Notes: generated by a model from the letters alone, not told the origin. Shown: positions 1 through 9,897, counted from the stretch's first letter. The stretch is 64,000 nucleotides of DNA from an uncultured SAR86 cluster bacterium (GCA_902606175.1 CACLEZ010000006.1:28316-92315); one strand, 5' to 3'. Translations and numbers: made by a program.

Positions 1-249
1 TTATATGAAGTAAATGAAGCATTCGCTCCAGTTCCATTGGCGTGGGCAAAGGAATTAAATGCTGATTTAGATAAATTAAATGTCAATGGCGGAGCAATGG
101 CTCTTGGCCACCCATTAGGAGGAACAGGAGCAAAACTTATGACTACATTGTTACATGAACTAGAAAGAAGGGAAGCTAGGTATGGTTTACAAGCGATTTG
201 TGAAGGCGGAGGCACTGCCAACGCAATGATAATTGAAAGGATCAGTTAA
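1..249 (+). CDS. thiolase / acetyl-CoA acetyltransferase, C-terminal fragment (5' truncated by window edge)
   Basis: Frame 1 open from base 1: [19 protein letters not shown]...[20 protein letters not shown]...[15 protein letters not shown], typical thiolase C-terminal motifs (NEAFA, GGAxALGHPxGxTGA, CxGGG). Confidence 0.93.
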   Translation, partial: LYEVNEAFAPVPLAWAKELNADLDKLNVNGGAMALGHPLGGTGAKLMTTLLHELERREARYGLQAICEGGGTANAMIIERIS

Positions 250-1520
250 CCTTTAATAATTGAGACAAGATCTTGATGAGAAACTAATTTAGGTTTCTCA
301 TCTTGTCTTTCCTTCAATTCAATTTCACCCGTTTCTAAAGTTCTTTCGCCGATGATTATTATGAAAGGAATTCCTGTAACTTCCATGTCAGCAAACTTAA
401 CTCCGGGCCTTTTATCTCTATCATCCCAAAGCACATCAATATTATTATCTTTAAGTAATTGATAAATTTCTGAACATTTTTTCTTTATTTCCTCTTTACT
501 CTTTTGATTAACTTCAACTATAGCTACTTCAAAAGGTGCTAGTGATTTTGGCCATATAATTCCCTTGTCATCATAATTTTGTTCAATCGAGGCTGCCACG
601 ATTCTCGAAGCGCCGATTCCGTAACATCCCATTTCAGGATATATATCTTTATCCTCGCCTTGTATCCTTAGATTAAGAACTTCAGAATATTTCCTTCCTA
701 GTTTGAAAATATGTCCAACTTCAATTCCTTTTTTTAACTTTAACAAACCTTTTCCATCTGGACTGGGCATACCCTCCAGAGAAGCAGGATCTTGTCCTTC
801 TTGAAGTTCGGCCAACAGCTCTGCATTAATCGCATAATCACTTTTGTCGCTGAAAGCTAGAAGATCTTCTCCCGAATCTGCAAGAACATGAAATTCTTCC
901 GAATCAGAGCCTCCTATAGCGCCACTATCTGCTTTGACAATTCTATAATCTAATCCAATGTCATCGAATATTTGTATGTATGCTTCCTTCATATTTGAGT
1001 AGCTTTTATCCATACCTTCTTTATCAAGATCAAAAGAATACGCATCTTTCATAATGAATTCTCTTGATCTCATTACACCGAATCTAGGTCTTATTTCATC
1101 TCGAAATTTGGTTTGAATTTGATATAAATTCACAGGCAGTTGTTTATAACTTGTTATGAGGTTTTTACATAAATCAGTAATTATTTCTTCGTGAGTTGGT
1201 CCAAGGCAGAATTTATTTTCGTGACGATCAAAAAATATTAGAAGTTCTTGTCCGTACTTATCGATTCTTCCAGATTCTTCCCACAGCGAAGCTGGCTGGA
1301 CCATAGGCATTAAAATTTCTTGTGCACCCGCATCATCCATACCTTTTCTAATGATATTTTCTACTTTTTGAAGTACTTTCTTTCCTAATGGAAGCCAGTT
1401 ATATATTCCAGATGCAACTTGCCTGATCAAACCCGCCCTAATCATTAGTTGATGGCTAATTATCTCTGCATCGGCAGGATTTTCTCTTTGAGTGCCTAAG
1501 ATTAAGTGTGAAGCTTTCAT
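246..1520 (-). CDS. proS: prolyl-tRNA synthetase, short form lacking the INS editing insertion
   Basis: [46 protein letters not shown], class II motifs, [13 protein letters not shown]; 424 aa with direct transition from [17 protein letters not shown] to [21 protein letters not shown]. Confidence 0.95.
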   Translation of the reverse strand: MKASHLILGTQRENPADAEIISHQLMIRAGLIRQVASGIYNWLPLGKKVLQKVENIIRKGMDDAGAQEILMPMVQPASLWEESGRIDKYGQELLIFFDRHENKFCLGPTHEEIITDLCKNLITSYKQLPVNLYQIQTKFRDEIRPRFGVMRSREFIMKDAYSFDLDKEGMDKSYSNMKEAYIQIFDDIGLDYRIVKADSGAIGGSDSEEFHVLADSGEDLLAFSDKSDYAINAELLAELQEGQDPASLEGMPSPDGKGLLKLKKGIEVGHIFKLGRKYSEVLNLRIQGEDKDIYPEMGCYGIGASRIVAASIEQNYDDKGIIWPKSLAPFEVAIVEVNQKSKEEIKKKCSEIYQLLKDNNIDVLWDDRDKRPGVKFADMEVTGIPFIIIIGERTLETGEIELKERQDEKPKLVSHQDLVSIIKG

Positions 1521-1633
1521 AAAGTGTCTTTGCTAATACTAACATATAGCTAGTTTTCGAGAATCTATATAATTAAAATTGCTATAATTACTGTTTGAGC
1601 TGTAATTCAACTTTAGTTATTTAGTAATCGTTT

Positions 1634-1912
1634 ATGCCGACATATATTTTTAAGAATACAAAAACAGATGAGATTTTTGAAAAACAAATGCGAATTTCAG
1701 AGTTGGACGAATTTAAGAAAGAAAATCCTGATCTCATTCAAATGCCTACAGCGCCATCATTTAGACTAAAGGGAACAGGATGGTATGAAACAGACTTTAA
1801 AACAGGAAACAAAAAAAATATTGCTAAAAGCGATAATGAAACTCAGTCATCTCCAAAGCATAAAGAAAAAAAGGAATCGCCAACAAAAAAAGTACCATCT
1901 GAAAAGAAATGA
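1634..1912 (+). CDS. FmdB-like small protein without zinc-ribbon cysteines
   Basis: Starts MPTYIFKN and contains PSFRLKGTGWYETDFK as in FmdB-family proteins, but no cysteine at all; Lys-rich tail. Confidence 0.6.
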   Translation: MPTYIFKNTKTDEIFEKQMRISELDEFKKENPDLIQMPTAPSFRLKGTGWYETDFKTGNKKNIAKSDNETQSSPKHKEKKESPTKKVPSEKK

Positions 1913-3684
1913 AAAGAACACATAAATGTAATCAAGTTACCACGGATTTAATTGGTCAAGAGATTACCGTCTCGGGTTGGATCCATAGGAGGCGGGATCA
2001 TGGTGGGGTAATATTTTTTGATGTAAGAGATGAACACGGATTGGTTCAAGTTGTCTATAACCCAGAATCTAAAGATACATTTTCTTTAGCTGAGACCTGT
2101 AGAAATGAATTTGTAATATTCTCAAAAGGGATTGTAAACGAGAGGCCAGTCGGTACAGCTAATGATAATTTAATAACAGGAGAGGTTGAGATTATTGCTT
2201 CAGATCTTGAAATTCTTAACTCGTCTTTGCCAATACCTTTTCAATTAGATGAATATTCATCTGTTGGAGAAGAGACTCGCTTGAAATATAGATTCTTGGA
2301 TTTGAGGCGGACTGAAATGCAAGATAATCTCAGACTAAGATCAAAAGTTTCAACCTCGCTCAGAAACTATCTTGATAATGAAGATTTTATTGAAATCGAA
2401 ACCCCTCTTTTAACAAAAGCAACGCCTGAAGGTGCAAGAGATTATTTAGTTCCCAGTAGAACATTTCCAGGTCAATTCTTTGCTTTACCTCAGTCTCCAC
2501 AATTATTTAAGCAAACACTTATGGCATCCGGCTTTGAAAAGTATTTTCAATTCGCTAAGTGTTTCAGAGATGAGGATCTTAGGGCCGATCGACAGCCAGA
2601 ATTTACACAATTAGACATAGAGATGTCCTTCGTAGATTCCAAAGAGGTTATGAGCTTAATTACTAAAATGATTAAACAAGTATTTAAAGAATCTCTGTCA
2701 GTTGATCTGGGAGAATTTGTTGAGATTACATACCGTGAGGCTATTGAGAAATATGGTGTTGATAAACCAGACCTAAGAAACCCTCTAGAGTTAATTGAAG
2801 TAAAAGAATTGTTTAAAGAATGTGATTTTAAGGTTTTTAATGAACCAGCAAATGATATAGATTCAAGAATTGCCGCGATTAAAGTGCCTAATGGGAAATT
2901 ATTAACTAGAAAACAAATAGATGAGTATACGGAGTTTGTTGGAAACTATGGTGCAAAAGGACTTGCTTATATTAGAGTAGAAGACCCCTCAAAAGGAAAA
3001 GAGGGACTTCAATCGCCAATTATAAAATTTATAGAGGATTCCATCATAGAATCTTTATTATCAACCTTAAAAGTTCAGGAAGGAGATATAATTTTCTTTG
3101 GAGCAGGAAAAAGAAATATTGTGAATGATTCATTGGCTGCATTACGGGATCTTGTCGCAAAAGATCTAGATTTACTTACTTGTGAATGGGCACCATGTTG
3201 GGTGGTAGATTTTCCAATGTTTGAGAAAAATAAAAGTGGAGATTTAACACCATTACATCATCCATTTACTGCTCCGAATTGCACTGCAGATGAACTAAAA
3301 AATGATCCGCTTGGTGCATTAACAGAGGCATACGATATTGTTTTAAATGGTACTGAGCTTGGAGGAGGCTCTGTAAGAATACATGATAGATTAATGCAAG
3401 AGACTGTATTGAAGCTTCTCAACATTAATGAGAAAGAAGCAGAAGAGAAATTTGGTTTCTTAATTTCAGCATTACAGCATGGCTGTCCTCCGCATGCAGG
3501 CCTGGCAATAGGTTTTGATAGAATGATCATGCTAATGACTGGTTCAGATTCTATAAGGGACGTAATCGCCTTCCCTAAAACTCAAACAGCATCTTGTTTA
3601 CTTACTGAGGCACCAGGACAAGCTGCGGACGAACAACTTGAAGAATTACATATCAGGTTCCATGGACTAGACAAGGAGGATTAA
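1909..3684 (+). CDS. aspS: aspartyl-tRNA synthetase
   Basis: MKRTHKCNQ...VSGWIHRRRDHGGVIFFDVRDEHGLVQVV; QSPQLFKQTLM; FRDEDLRADRQPEFTQLDIEMSF; GLAIGFDRMIMLMTG. Confidence 0.97.
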   Translation: MKRTHKCNQVTTDLIGQEITVSGWIHRRRDHGGVIFFDVRDEHGLVQVVYNPESKDTFSLAETCRNEFVIFSKGIVNERPVGTANDNLITGEVEIIASDLEILNSSLPIPFQLDEYSSVGEETRLKYRFLDLRRTEMQDNLRLRSKVSTSLRNYLDNEDFIEIETPLLTKATPEGARDYLVPSRTFPGQFFALPQSPQLFKQTLMASGFEKYFQFAKCFRDEDLRADRQPEFTQLDIEMSFVDSKEVMSLITKMIKQVFKESLSVDLGEFVEITYREAIEKYGVDKPDLRNPLELIEVKELFKECDFKVFNEPANDIDSRIAAIKVPNGKLLTRKQIDEYTEFVGNYGAKGLAYIRVEDPSKGKEGLQSPIIKFIEDSIIESLLSTLKVQEGDIIFFGAGKRNIVNDSLAALRDLVAKDLDLLTCEWAPCWVVDFPMFEKNKSGDLTPLHHPFTAPNCTADELKNDPLGALTEAYDIVLNGTELGGGSVRIHDRLMQETVLKLLNINEKEAEEKFGFLISALQHGCPPHAGLAIGFDRMIMLMTGSDSIRDVIAFPKTQTASCLLTEAPGQAADEQLEELHIRFHGLDKED

Positions 3685-4431
3685 GTGGCCGGTCATTCAA
3701 AGTGGGCAAATATTAAGCATCGAAAAGGGAGACAAGATGCTAAGAGAGGAAAGATTTTTTCTGTATTGATCAGAGAACTTACAGTTGCGGCAAAGCTTGG
3801 TGGCGGGGTAACAGACGATAATCCAAGACTGCGTACTGCAGTTGATAAGGCCTTAGCTGCAAATATGACTAAAGATACTATTGAAAGAGCTATTCAAAGA
3901 GGAGCTGGTGGCTTAGAAGGTGAAAACTTAGAAGAAGTAAGTTTTGAAGGATATGGACCAGGTGGAATAGCGATAATTGTAGAATCTATGACAGATAATA
4001 ATAATCGTACTGTAGCTGAAGTAAGACATGCATTCACAAAATCAGGTGGTAATCTAGGAACTAACGGTTCCGTATCTTACCTGTTCGAAAAAAAAGGTTT
4101 AATAAATATTACTTCTGATCAAGATGCAGACCAAGTAATGGAGATTTCAATTGAAGCTGGAGCTGAAGATATTGAAGTAAACGAAGACGAAAGTATAACA
4201 GTGAGCTCTTCACCAGAAGACTTTGAAAATATAAAGAAAGCTCTGCTGGAGAAGGAAATTGATCTTATTGATTCTGATGTAGCCTTAATTCCAGAGACAA
4301 CTGTCAAAGCTGATTTAGATACTTCTTTAAAGGTTTTCAAGCTGCTTGAAATGCTTGAAGACCTTGACGATACTCAAAATGTTACCTCCAATATAGAGTT
4401 CGCTGAAGGTATGCTGGATCATCTGGACTAA
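3685..4431 (+). CDS. yebC: YebC/PmpR-family protein
   Basis: MAGHSKWANIKHRKGRQDAKRGKIFSVLIRELTVAAKLGGG; GTG start directly after aspS stop. Confidence 0.96.
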   Translation: MAGHSKWANIKHRKGRQDAKRGKIFSVLIRELTVAAKLGGGVTDDNPRLRTAVDKALAANMTKDTIERAIQRGAGGLEGENLEEVSFEGYGPGGIAIIVESMTDNNNRTVAEVRHAFTKSGGNLGTNGSVSYLFEKKGLINITSDQDADQVMEISIEAGAEDIEVNEDESITVSSSPEDFENIKKALLEKEIDLIDSDVALIPETTVKADLDTSLKVFKLLEMLEDLDDTQNVTSNIEFAEGMLDHLD

Positions 4432-4432
4432 T

Positions 4433-4849
4433 ATGACAAATTCTAGAAATAAAGGCGCTTCTTTCGAAAGAGAAGTGGCTAATTTGCTTACTAATGATTT
4501 GAATTTAACAAATAATATCAGAAGAATACTCGAGCAAACCAGGGAGAAGCATTTACCAGATTTAATGTTGGGAAGGTGGTATCTTGAATGTAAGAGATAC
4601 GGATCTGGAGCTGAACCATTGGACGCTTGGTGGAAGCAAGTATTAGAGGCTACAAAAAATAAAGGAATCCCTGCTTTAGTCTACAAATTCGATAGAAGGC
4701 CAATTAAAGTTAGAGTGCCTCTGGGAGCCATAAATCCTTCACTCCATTTAGATTCGCCTTTTACAGCAGATCTTTTATGGGATGACTTTATTTTTCTCCT
4801 AAAAGAACTTTATGCCAACGATATAGCTGATCACGAACAAATAGACTAA
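4433..4849 (+). CDS. PDDEXK-type nuclease, phage/archaeal Holliday-junction-resolvase-like
   Basis: NKGASFEREVANLL...PDLMLGRWYLECKRYGSG...ALVYKFDRRPIKVRVPL: E, PD and ExK motifs of PDDEXK nucleases; lies between yebC and ybgC. Confidence 0.7.
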   Translation: MTNSRNKGASFEREVANLLTNDLNLTNNIRRILEQTREKHLPDLMLGRWYLECKRYGSGAEPLDAWWKQVLEATKNKGIPALVYKFDRRPIKVRVPLGAINPSLHLDSPFTADLLWDDFIFLLKELYANDIADHEQID

Positions 4850-5247
4850 TGAAGGATTATCATTTAAGAATTTATTACGAAGATACTGATGCACAAGGTG
4901 TTGTGTATTATGCTAACTATCTGAAATTTTTTGAAAGAGCCAGAACTGAGTATTTAAGAGAAGTTGGTTACGAACAAATGAAGCTTATGCAGGAAGGTAT
5001 TATATTTATTGTCAGGAGTCTGGAGCTAAAACTTATCAAGCCAGCAAAATTAGATGACTCTGTCAAAGTGAAAACTGAACTGTCAAAGCTTGGAAAAGTA
5101 AGTTTCGATTTTAAACAAACCGCTTATGTCAATGATTCCTTGATTATCGAAGCGAATATAAAATGCGGTAGCTTAGATCCGAAAACTTTTACTCCTTCAG
5201 CACTTCCTGAATATTTATATAACGGAATGAAAAAACTACTTTTATAA
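4849..5247 (+). CDS. ybgC: acyl-CoA thioesterase YbgC (Tol-Pal associated)
   Basis: RIYYEDTDAQGVVYYANYLKFFERARTEYLRE hot-dog thioesterase signature; immediately upstream of tolQ. Confidence 0.93.
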   Translation: MKDYHLRIYYEDTDAQGVVYYANYLKFFERARTEYLREVGYEQMKLMQEGIIFIVRSLELKLIKPAKLDDSVKVKTELSKLGKVSFDFKQTAYVNDSLIIEANIKCGSLDPKTFTPSALPEYLYNGMKKLLL

Positions 5248-5251
5248 TTAT

Positions 5252-5926
5252 ATGGATCTCTCAATTTTAGAATTATTTTTAAATGCAAGTATTGTAGTTA
5301 AATCCGTCATAGTGATTCTAATTCTTGCATCTCTTCTCTCTTGGATGGTAATTTTCGAGCGTTGGATTTACATAAAAAAAGTAAATCAGGAATTCTTCAA
5401 CTTTGAAACTAGATTCTGGTCAGACTCAGGACTAGAAGCTTTACTTTTAACAAGTCAAGAAGGGGAACATGAACCAATTGGTGCTGAATATATCTTTCAA
5501 GTCGGATATCTTGACTACAAACGTCTCATAGCTGAAAAAATTGATTCAGATACGATCATGTCGAGTGTGCAGAGAAATATGCAGGCTGCTTTAACAAAAG
5601 AGCAATCATTACTTGAAAAACATTTACCTTTTTTAGCCACTGTTGCTTCTGTGAGTCCTTACATAGGTTTGTTTGGAACAGTTTGGGGCATAATGAACTC
5701 ATTCAGAGGGCTAGCCGGTTCATCTCAAGCAACATTATCTGCAGTAGCTCCCGGTATCTCTGAAGCTCTTATAGCAACGGCAATAGGACTTTTTGCAGCT
5801 ATACCTGCTTTAATCGCTTACAACAAGTATATATCTGATTCTGATCGTCTCATTTCAAGTTTTGAAGGTTTTAAAGAGGAATTTTCTTCGGTTCTTCATC
5901 GCGATATACAGTCTGGTAAAAAATGA
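5252..5926 (+). CDS. tolQ: TolQ, Tol-Pal proton channel subunit
   Basis: MotA/TolQ/ExbB family (SVSPYIGLFGTVWGIMNSFRGL..APGISEALIATAIGLFAAIPA); operon context. Confidence 0.95.
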   Translation: MDLSILELFLNASIVVKSVIVILILASLLSWMVIFERWIYIKKVNQEFFNFETRFWSDSGLEALLLTSQEGEHEPIGAEYIFQVGYLDYKRLIAEKIDSDTIMSSVQRNMQAALTKEQSLLEKHLPFLATVASVSPYIGLFGTVWGIMNSFRGLAGSSQATLSAVAPGISEALIATAIGLFAAIPALIAYNKYISDSDRLISSFEGFKEEFSSVLHRDIQSGKK

Positions 5927-6339
5927 AACGAAGAAATCTAATATCTGATATCAATGTTGTTCCTTATATTGATGTAATGCTGGTTTTGTTAGTTATTTTT
6001 ATGATATCTGCTCCTTTGATGGTTCAAGGAATTCAGATAAATCTTCCCGAAGCGTCCTCTGAAGCTCTGCCAGTCAAGAATAATGAACCTCTCATTATTT
6101 CCATTAAAAAGGATGGCGCTATCTTTTTGGAAACTGATTCAACTAGAGATAGATCTTTGAGTCTTGAGGAGATGAACAATTTAGTCTCGAAGATTTTTGA
6201 AGCTAGTCCTGGTTTACAAGTCGTCATAAGAGGGGATGGTGAAGTGAAGTATGAGAGAGTTATGACTGTTATGGCTGAGTTACAAATAGCCGGAGCTAGT
6301 GACATAGGATTAATCTCACAACCAATATCATCTAAGTGA
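5923..6339 (+). CDS. tolR: TolR
   Basis: ISDINVVPYIDVMLVLLVIFMISAPLM, ExbD/TolR family; follows tolQ. Confidence 0.95.
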   Translation: MKRRNLISDINVVPYIDVMLVLLVIFMISAPLMVQGIQINLPEASSEALPVKNNEPLIISIKKDGAIFLETDSTRDRSLSLEEMNNLVSKIFEASPGLQVVIRGDGEVKYERVMTVMAELQIAGASDIGLISQPISSK

Positions 6340-6941
6340 ACTATTTTGCTCCACTCTTTTTATCAGTATTTATTCATTTTGGTTTAGTTCTATCCTTTTC
6401 AAATTTTTTTACCATAGACTTTGATAAATATAATATTGAAGCGAAAAAACCTATTACTGCTTATATTGTCTTTGCTGAAAGTAAAAAGACTCAAAAAAAA
6501 CCCATTAAAATTAATCAAGATCTTCAAAATAAGACTATTTTGGAAATCGAGGCTGAAAAGATACAAATCACTAGCAGCACTTCAGTCATAGAAGCAATTG
6601 AAGCTCTGGAAAATATAAAAACTTCCGATACTCAAGAAAGAGCGGAAGTATTTCAATCTGATGTTGAGAAATACTCTTATGTAATCAAAAAACAAGTTAT
6701 GGCAAACTGGAAAAGACCTAAAAATCTAAATTCAAATTTAAAGACTGAAATCCAAATTAATCTTGTGCCTACGGGTGAAATTATATCTTCAACAATAATC
6801 AAAGGGAGTGGCAACAAAATTTTTGATGATTCAGCTTTGTCCGCAGTTTCAAAGGTTAGATCTTTTGAAGGTTTAAACATGCAAATGAATCTCTTTGATG
6901 AGCACTTTAGAGAATTTATATTAATATTTAGCCCTAATTAA
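6336..6941 (+). CDS. tolA: TolA, short form
   Basis: N-terminal TM segment, short linker, C-terminal TonB/TolA-like domain (VMANWKRPKN...GSGNKIFDDSALSAV); tolR-tolB context. Confidence 0.85.
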   Translation: MNYFAPLFLSVFIHFGLVLSFSNFFTIDFDKYNIEAKKPITAYIVFAESKKTQKKPIKINQDLQNKTILEIEAEKIQITSSTSVIEAIEALENIKTSDTQERAEVFQSDVEKYSYVIKKQVMANWKRPKNLNSNLKTEIQINLVPTGEIISSTIIKGSGNKIFDDSALSAVSKVRSFEGLNMQMNLFDEHFREFILIFSPN

Positions 6942-6942
6942 T

Positions 6943-8247
6943 TTGAATGACGCAATGTTTTACAAAAATATTATCTTAATAACTGCATCATTATTTTTTC
7001 TTTCAACACTTTCCGGACAGCTCAGAATAGAGATCAAAGGTGGGCTAGAGGACCCAATCAATCTAGCAGTAGTTCCTATGCAATGGAATTTAGATAGCCC
7101 TCAAGATTTATTTGTTCATGAAGTAATAAAGTCTGATCTAGAATCATTCGGAGAATTCTATGTATTGCCTCCTAAGAATATGTTGAGTCTACCTAGTTCT
7201 AAAGAAGAAGTTTTTTTTAAAGACTGGAGAATATTAGGAACAGATTTCTTGGTGATAGGAGATATAGGTCTTTCGGAGGTGGAGAATGAAATAAAAGTTT
7301 CATTTTTCATTTTTGATATTGTGAAAGAAAGATTAATACATAAAGGAGTAGTATTTGGTACTAAAAAGTCTTTGAGAAGAATCAGTCATAAAATCAGTGA
7401 TATTATTTATTCAAAGATATATGACATCCCAGGTATTTTTTCAACTCAAATAGCCTATATAGATAAGCCATCTGCCAGTGATCCTAACTATAACTTAATG
7501 ATTTCAGATCTAGATGGATTTCAGAGCTTATCTCTTTTTTCTTCTCCTCAGCCTTTGATGTCTCCAAGTTGGTCTCCTGACAAGAAGAAAATTGCATATG
7601 TATCTTTTGAAGAAGGAACTTCGCGTATCTTCATACAACAACTTTCTAATGCCCAAAGGTTTGGTCTTAAACTCGAGAGAGGTATTAATAGCTCGCCAAA
7701 TTGGTCACCAAATGGTGATAAATTGTCTGCTGTCCTATCCAGGACAGGTAATCCTGATATTTTTATCTACGATCTTAAGCTTTCTACTTGGATCCAAATT
7801 ACGAATCATTTTGGAATTGATACTGAACCAGATTGGTCACCTGATTCTAATAAAATTTTATTTACCTCAAATAGATCTGGTTCACCACAGCTATATGAAG
7901 CAAATGTAAAAACGAACAGAATAAAAAGAATTACCTTCGATGGAACTTATAATGCGAGGGGTAGGTATCTACCCAACGGAAAGGATATTGTTTTTGTTCA
8001 CAGAAGAAATGGTGTCTTCCACATAGCCAAGCAGAACTTGAGATCTGGAAATATAAATATATTAACCGATACTTCATTAGATGAATCGCCAACAGTTTCA
8101 CCTAATGGAAATGTGGTTATTTATGCAACTAAGGACGGGGATAAGGATATATTGGCTGGTATAACTTTAGATGGTAAGACGAAATTTATTATGCCTTCAT
8201 TAAAGGGAGAGGCAAGAGAACCATCCTGGTCTCCTCTGATAGATTAG
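6943..8247 (+). CDS. tolB: TolB periplasmic beta-propeller protein (start may be the ATG at 6955)
   Basis: Repeated SPxWSPDGxKIxF-type blades (MSPSWSPDKKKIAYVS, SSPNWSPNGDKLSAV, TEPDWSPDSNKILFTSNRSG); operon position. Confidence 0.95.
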   Translation: MNDAMFYKNIILITASLFFLSTLSGQLRIEIKGGLEDPINLAVVPMQWNLDSPQDLFVHEVIKSDLESFGEFYVLPPKNMLSLPSSKEEVFFKDWRILGTDFLVIGDIGLSEVENEIKVSFFIFDIVKERLIHKGVVFGTKKSLRRISHKISDIIYSKIYDIPGIFSTQIAYIDKPSASDPNYNLMISDLDGFQSLSLFSSPQPLMSPSWSPDKKKIAYVSFEEGTSRIFIQQLSNAQRFGLKLERGINSSPNWSPNGDKLSAVLSRTGNPDIFIYDLKLSTWIQITNHFGIDTEPDWSPDSNKILFTSNRSGSPQLYEANVKTNRIKRITFDGTYNARGRYLPNGKDIVFVHRRNGVFHIAKQNLRSGNINILTDTSLDESPTVSPNGNVVIYATKDGDKDILAGITLDGKTKFIMPSLKGEAREPSWSPLID

Positions 8248-8284
8248 AATCAAAATAGAAGTATAATAGAAACAGGAGGCTTAA

Positions 8285-8749
8285 ATGAACATCATACAAA
8301 AATCTTTAATAACTTTTCTCGTAATTACTGTAGCTTCATGCAGTTCTGTCTCAATGGATAGAACAAGCGATTCAACAGCCATATCTGCATCTGCATCAGA
8401 TGCATACTCAGACAGCGGTCTTACGTCTAACAATATTCTTTACTTTGCATATGATAGATCAGATATAAATTCTGAAGGCAGGGCGAAAATTAGATCCCTC
8501 GCTAATGTTATAAAAGACAATAATTTAAGTGTAAGGGTTGAGGGACATTGTGATGAGAGAGGAACACGTGAATATAATTTGGCCCTTGGAGAACAAAGAG
8601 CTAAAACAGTTGCTGAATTATTAATTATCAATGGTGTTTCTTCAGAAAAAATTTCTACTGTAAGTTATGGTGAGGAAAAACCAGCTTTATCTGGATCTAA
8701 TGAGAGCTCTTGGTCAAAGAATAGAAGGGCACTAGTTAAAACATTCTGA
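8285..8749 (+). CDS. pal: Pal, peptidoglycan-associated lipoprotein
   Basis: Lipobox VASC; OmpA-like domain (YFAYDRSDI...VEGHCDERGTREYNLALGEQRA). Confidence 0.95.
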   Translation: MNIIQKSLITFLVITVASCSSVSMDRTSDSTAISASASDAYSDSGLTSNNILYFAYDRSDINSEGRAKIRSLANVIKDNNLSVRVEGHCDERGTREYNLALGEQRAKTVAELLIINGVSSEKISTVSYGEEKPALSGSNESSWSKNRRALVKTF

Positions 8750-8754
8750 TTAAT

Positions 8755-9426
8755 TTGAAAAATATTTTTCTTAGTTTTTTTCTTCTATTTTCCTTTACGA
8801 TTTTTTCTGAAGAAAATGAAAGTTTAGAACTTCTCTATAAAAAGATAGAAGTCCTTGAAGAAGAAATTAGAGATTTAAGAAACATACTAGAGGAAAATTC
8901 TATTTTGGTTGATAGGTCTCTTGAACTTCAACAGCAGAGATATTTAGATTTAGATGCAAGAATATTAGAAATATCGAAAATCTCATCCGAAAATCTAAGC
9001 TCAGTTTATGAGGAGGACCAGTATTTAGATACTGAAGAAAAAGAATTATATAAGTCAGCATTAATTTTATTTGAAGAATCAAGATTCGCTGAGGCTCTAG
9101 AAATTTTCTCTCAAATTATAATTACTTTTCCTAATGGAGCTTTTACGGCTGATGCATATTTTTGGTCTGGAGAATTATTTTTGGCTCAAGAGATGTTCGA
9201 AGATGCCAAACTAAGCTTTAAAAATGTAGTAGATAATTTTTATCAACATTCTAGAACGCCAGATTCTTTATTTAAATTAGGCGAAATTTATAGAATAGAA
9301 GGCGATATTGAGAGGTCGTATGAATTTTATGAAAAGGTCAAAAAAGATTTCCCTGATTCTGGAGCTTTTCAATTATCAAAAAAATCTCAAGAAATTTTAA
9401 AAGAAGAGTCGAATTTAGTTGAGTAA
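8755..9426 (+). CDS. cpoB: CpoB/YbgF, Tol-Pal system TPR protein
   Basis: Signal peptide, coiled coil, TPR repeats (FPNGAFTADAYFWSGELFLAQ); directly after pal; TTG start. Confidence 0.9.
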   Translation: MKNIFLSFFLLFSFTIFSEENESLELLYKKIEVLEEEIRDLRNILEENSILVDRSLELQQQRYLDLDARILEISKISSENLSSVYEEDQYLDTEEKELYKSALILFEESRFAEALEIFSQIIITFPNGAFTADAYFWSGELFLAQEMFEDAKLSFKNVVDNFYQHSRTPDSLFKLGEIYRIEGDIERSYEFYEKVKKDFPDSGAFQLSKKSQEILKEESNLVE

Positions 9427-9448
9427 ACCTTTAAACTACGCATCTTTC

Positions 9449-9524
9449 GGGCCGTTAGCTCAGTCGGTAGAGCAGTTCGCTTTTAACGAATTGGTCCTGC
9501 GTTCGAGTCGCAGACGGCCCACCA
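9449..9524 (+). tRNA. tRNA-Lys (anticodon TTT)
   Basis: 76-nt cloverleaf: acceptor GGGCCGT pairs ACGGCCC, anticodon loop CTTTTAA, T-loop GTTCGAGTC, genomically encoded CCA. Confidence 0.97.
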
Positions 9525-9531
9525 ACCTTTT

Positions 9532-9897
9532 ATGAATATCTTTTTAATTTGTTTAGGAGGTTCTCTAGGAGCACTAAGCAGGTTTTACTTATCTAGTTTA
9601 TTTCAAAAGTCGGAGAATTTTGAAATACCCTTGGGAATTTTAGTTGTAAATATTTCAGGCTGTTTTTTGTTGGGTTTGTTCTATCACCTAATGGATTCAA
9701 GTCTAGAAAGATACTTAACACCATTCCTTTTCATCGGATTCTTGGGTGCTTTTACAACCTTTTCGGCCTTTTCAAAGGAGTCTTTAGAATTGCTATATCA
9801 AGGTAATTTTTTGATGGCCTTTTTGTATGTAATATTATCAGTTTCTTCGTGCTTAGTAGCAACATGGTTAGGAATGAACCTTACAAAAATTAGTTAA
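9532..9897 (+). CDS. crcB: fluoride channel CrcB/Fluc
   Basis: GGSLGALSRF..., GILVVNISGCFLLGL, GFLGAFTTFSAFSKE motifs. Confidence 0.93.
   Translation: MNIFLICLGGSLGALSRFYLSSLFQKSENFEIPLGILVVNISGCFLLGLFYHLMDSSLERYLTPFLFIGFLGAFTTFSAFSKESLELLYQGNFLMAFLYVILSVSSCLVATWLGMNLTKIS

Noticed and set aside
3258-3530. Antisense ORF of 90 aa within aspS
   Set aside because: Fully opposite a strongly conserved gene; composition typical of complement-strand open frames. The same reasoning applies to 4119-4340, 6033-6305, 22381-22650, 23629-23904, 39730-40014, 62034-62294 and 62718-63062 (minus) and to 20530-20805 and 7592-7909 (plus).
9449-9524. tRNA-Lys as an integration site for a genomic island
   Set aside because: Downstream genes (crcB onward) show no integrase or repeated tRNA 3' end; tRNA-Lys downstream of the tol-pal cluster fits ordinary synteny.
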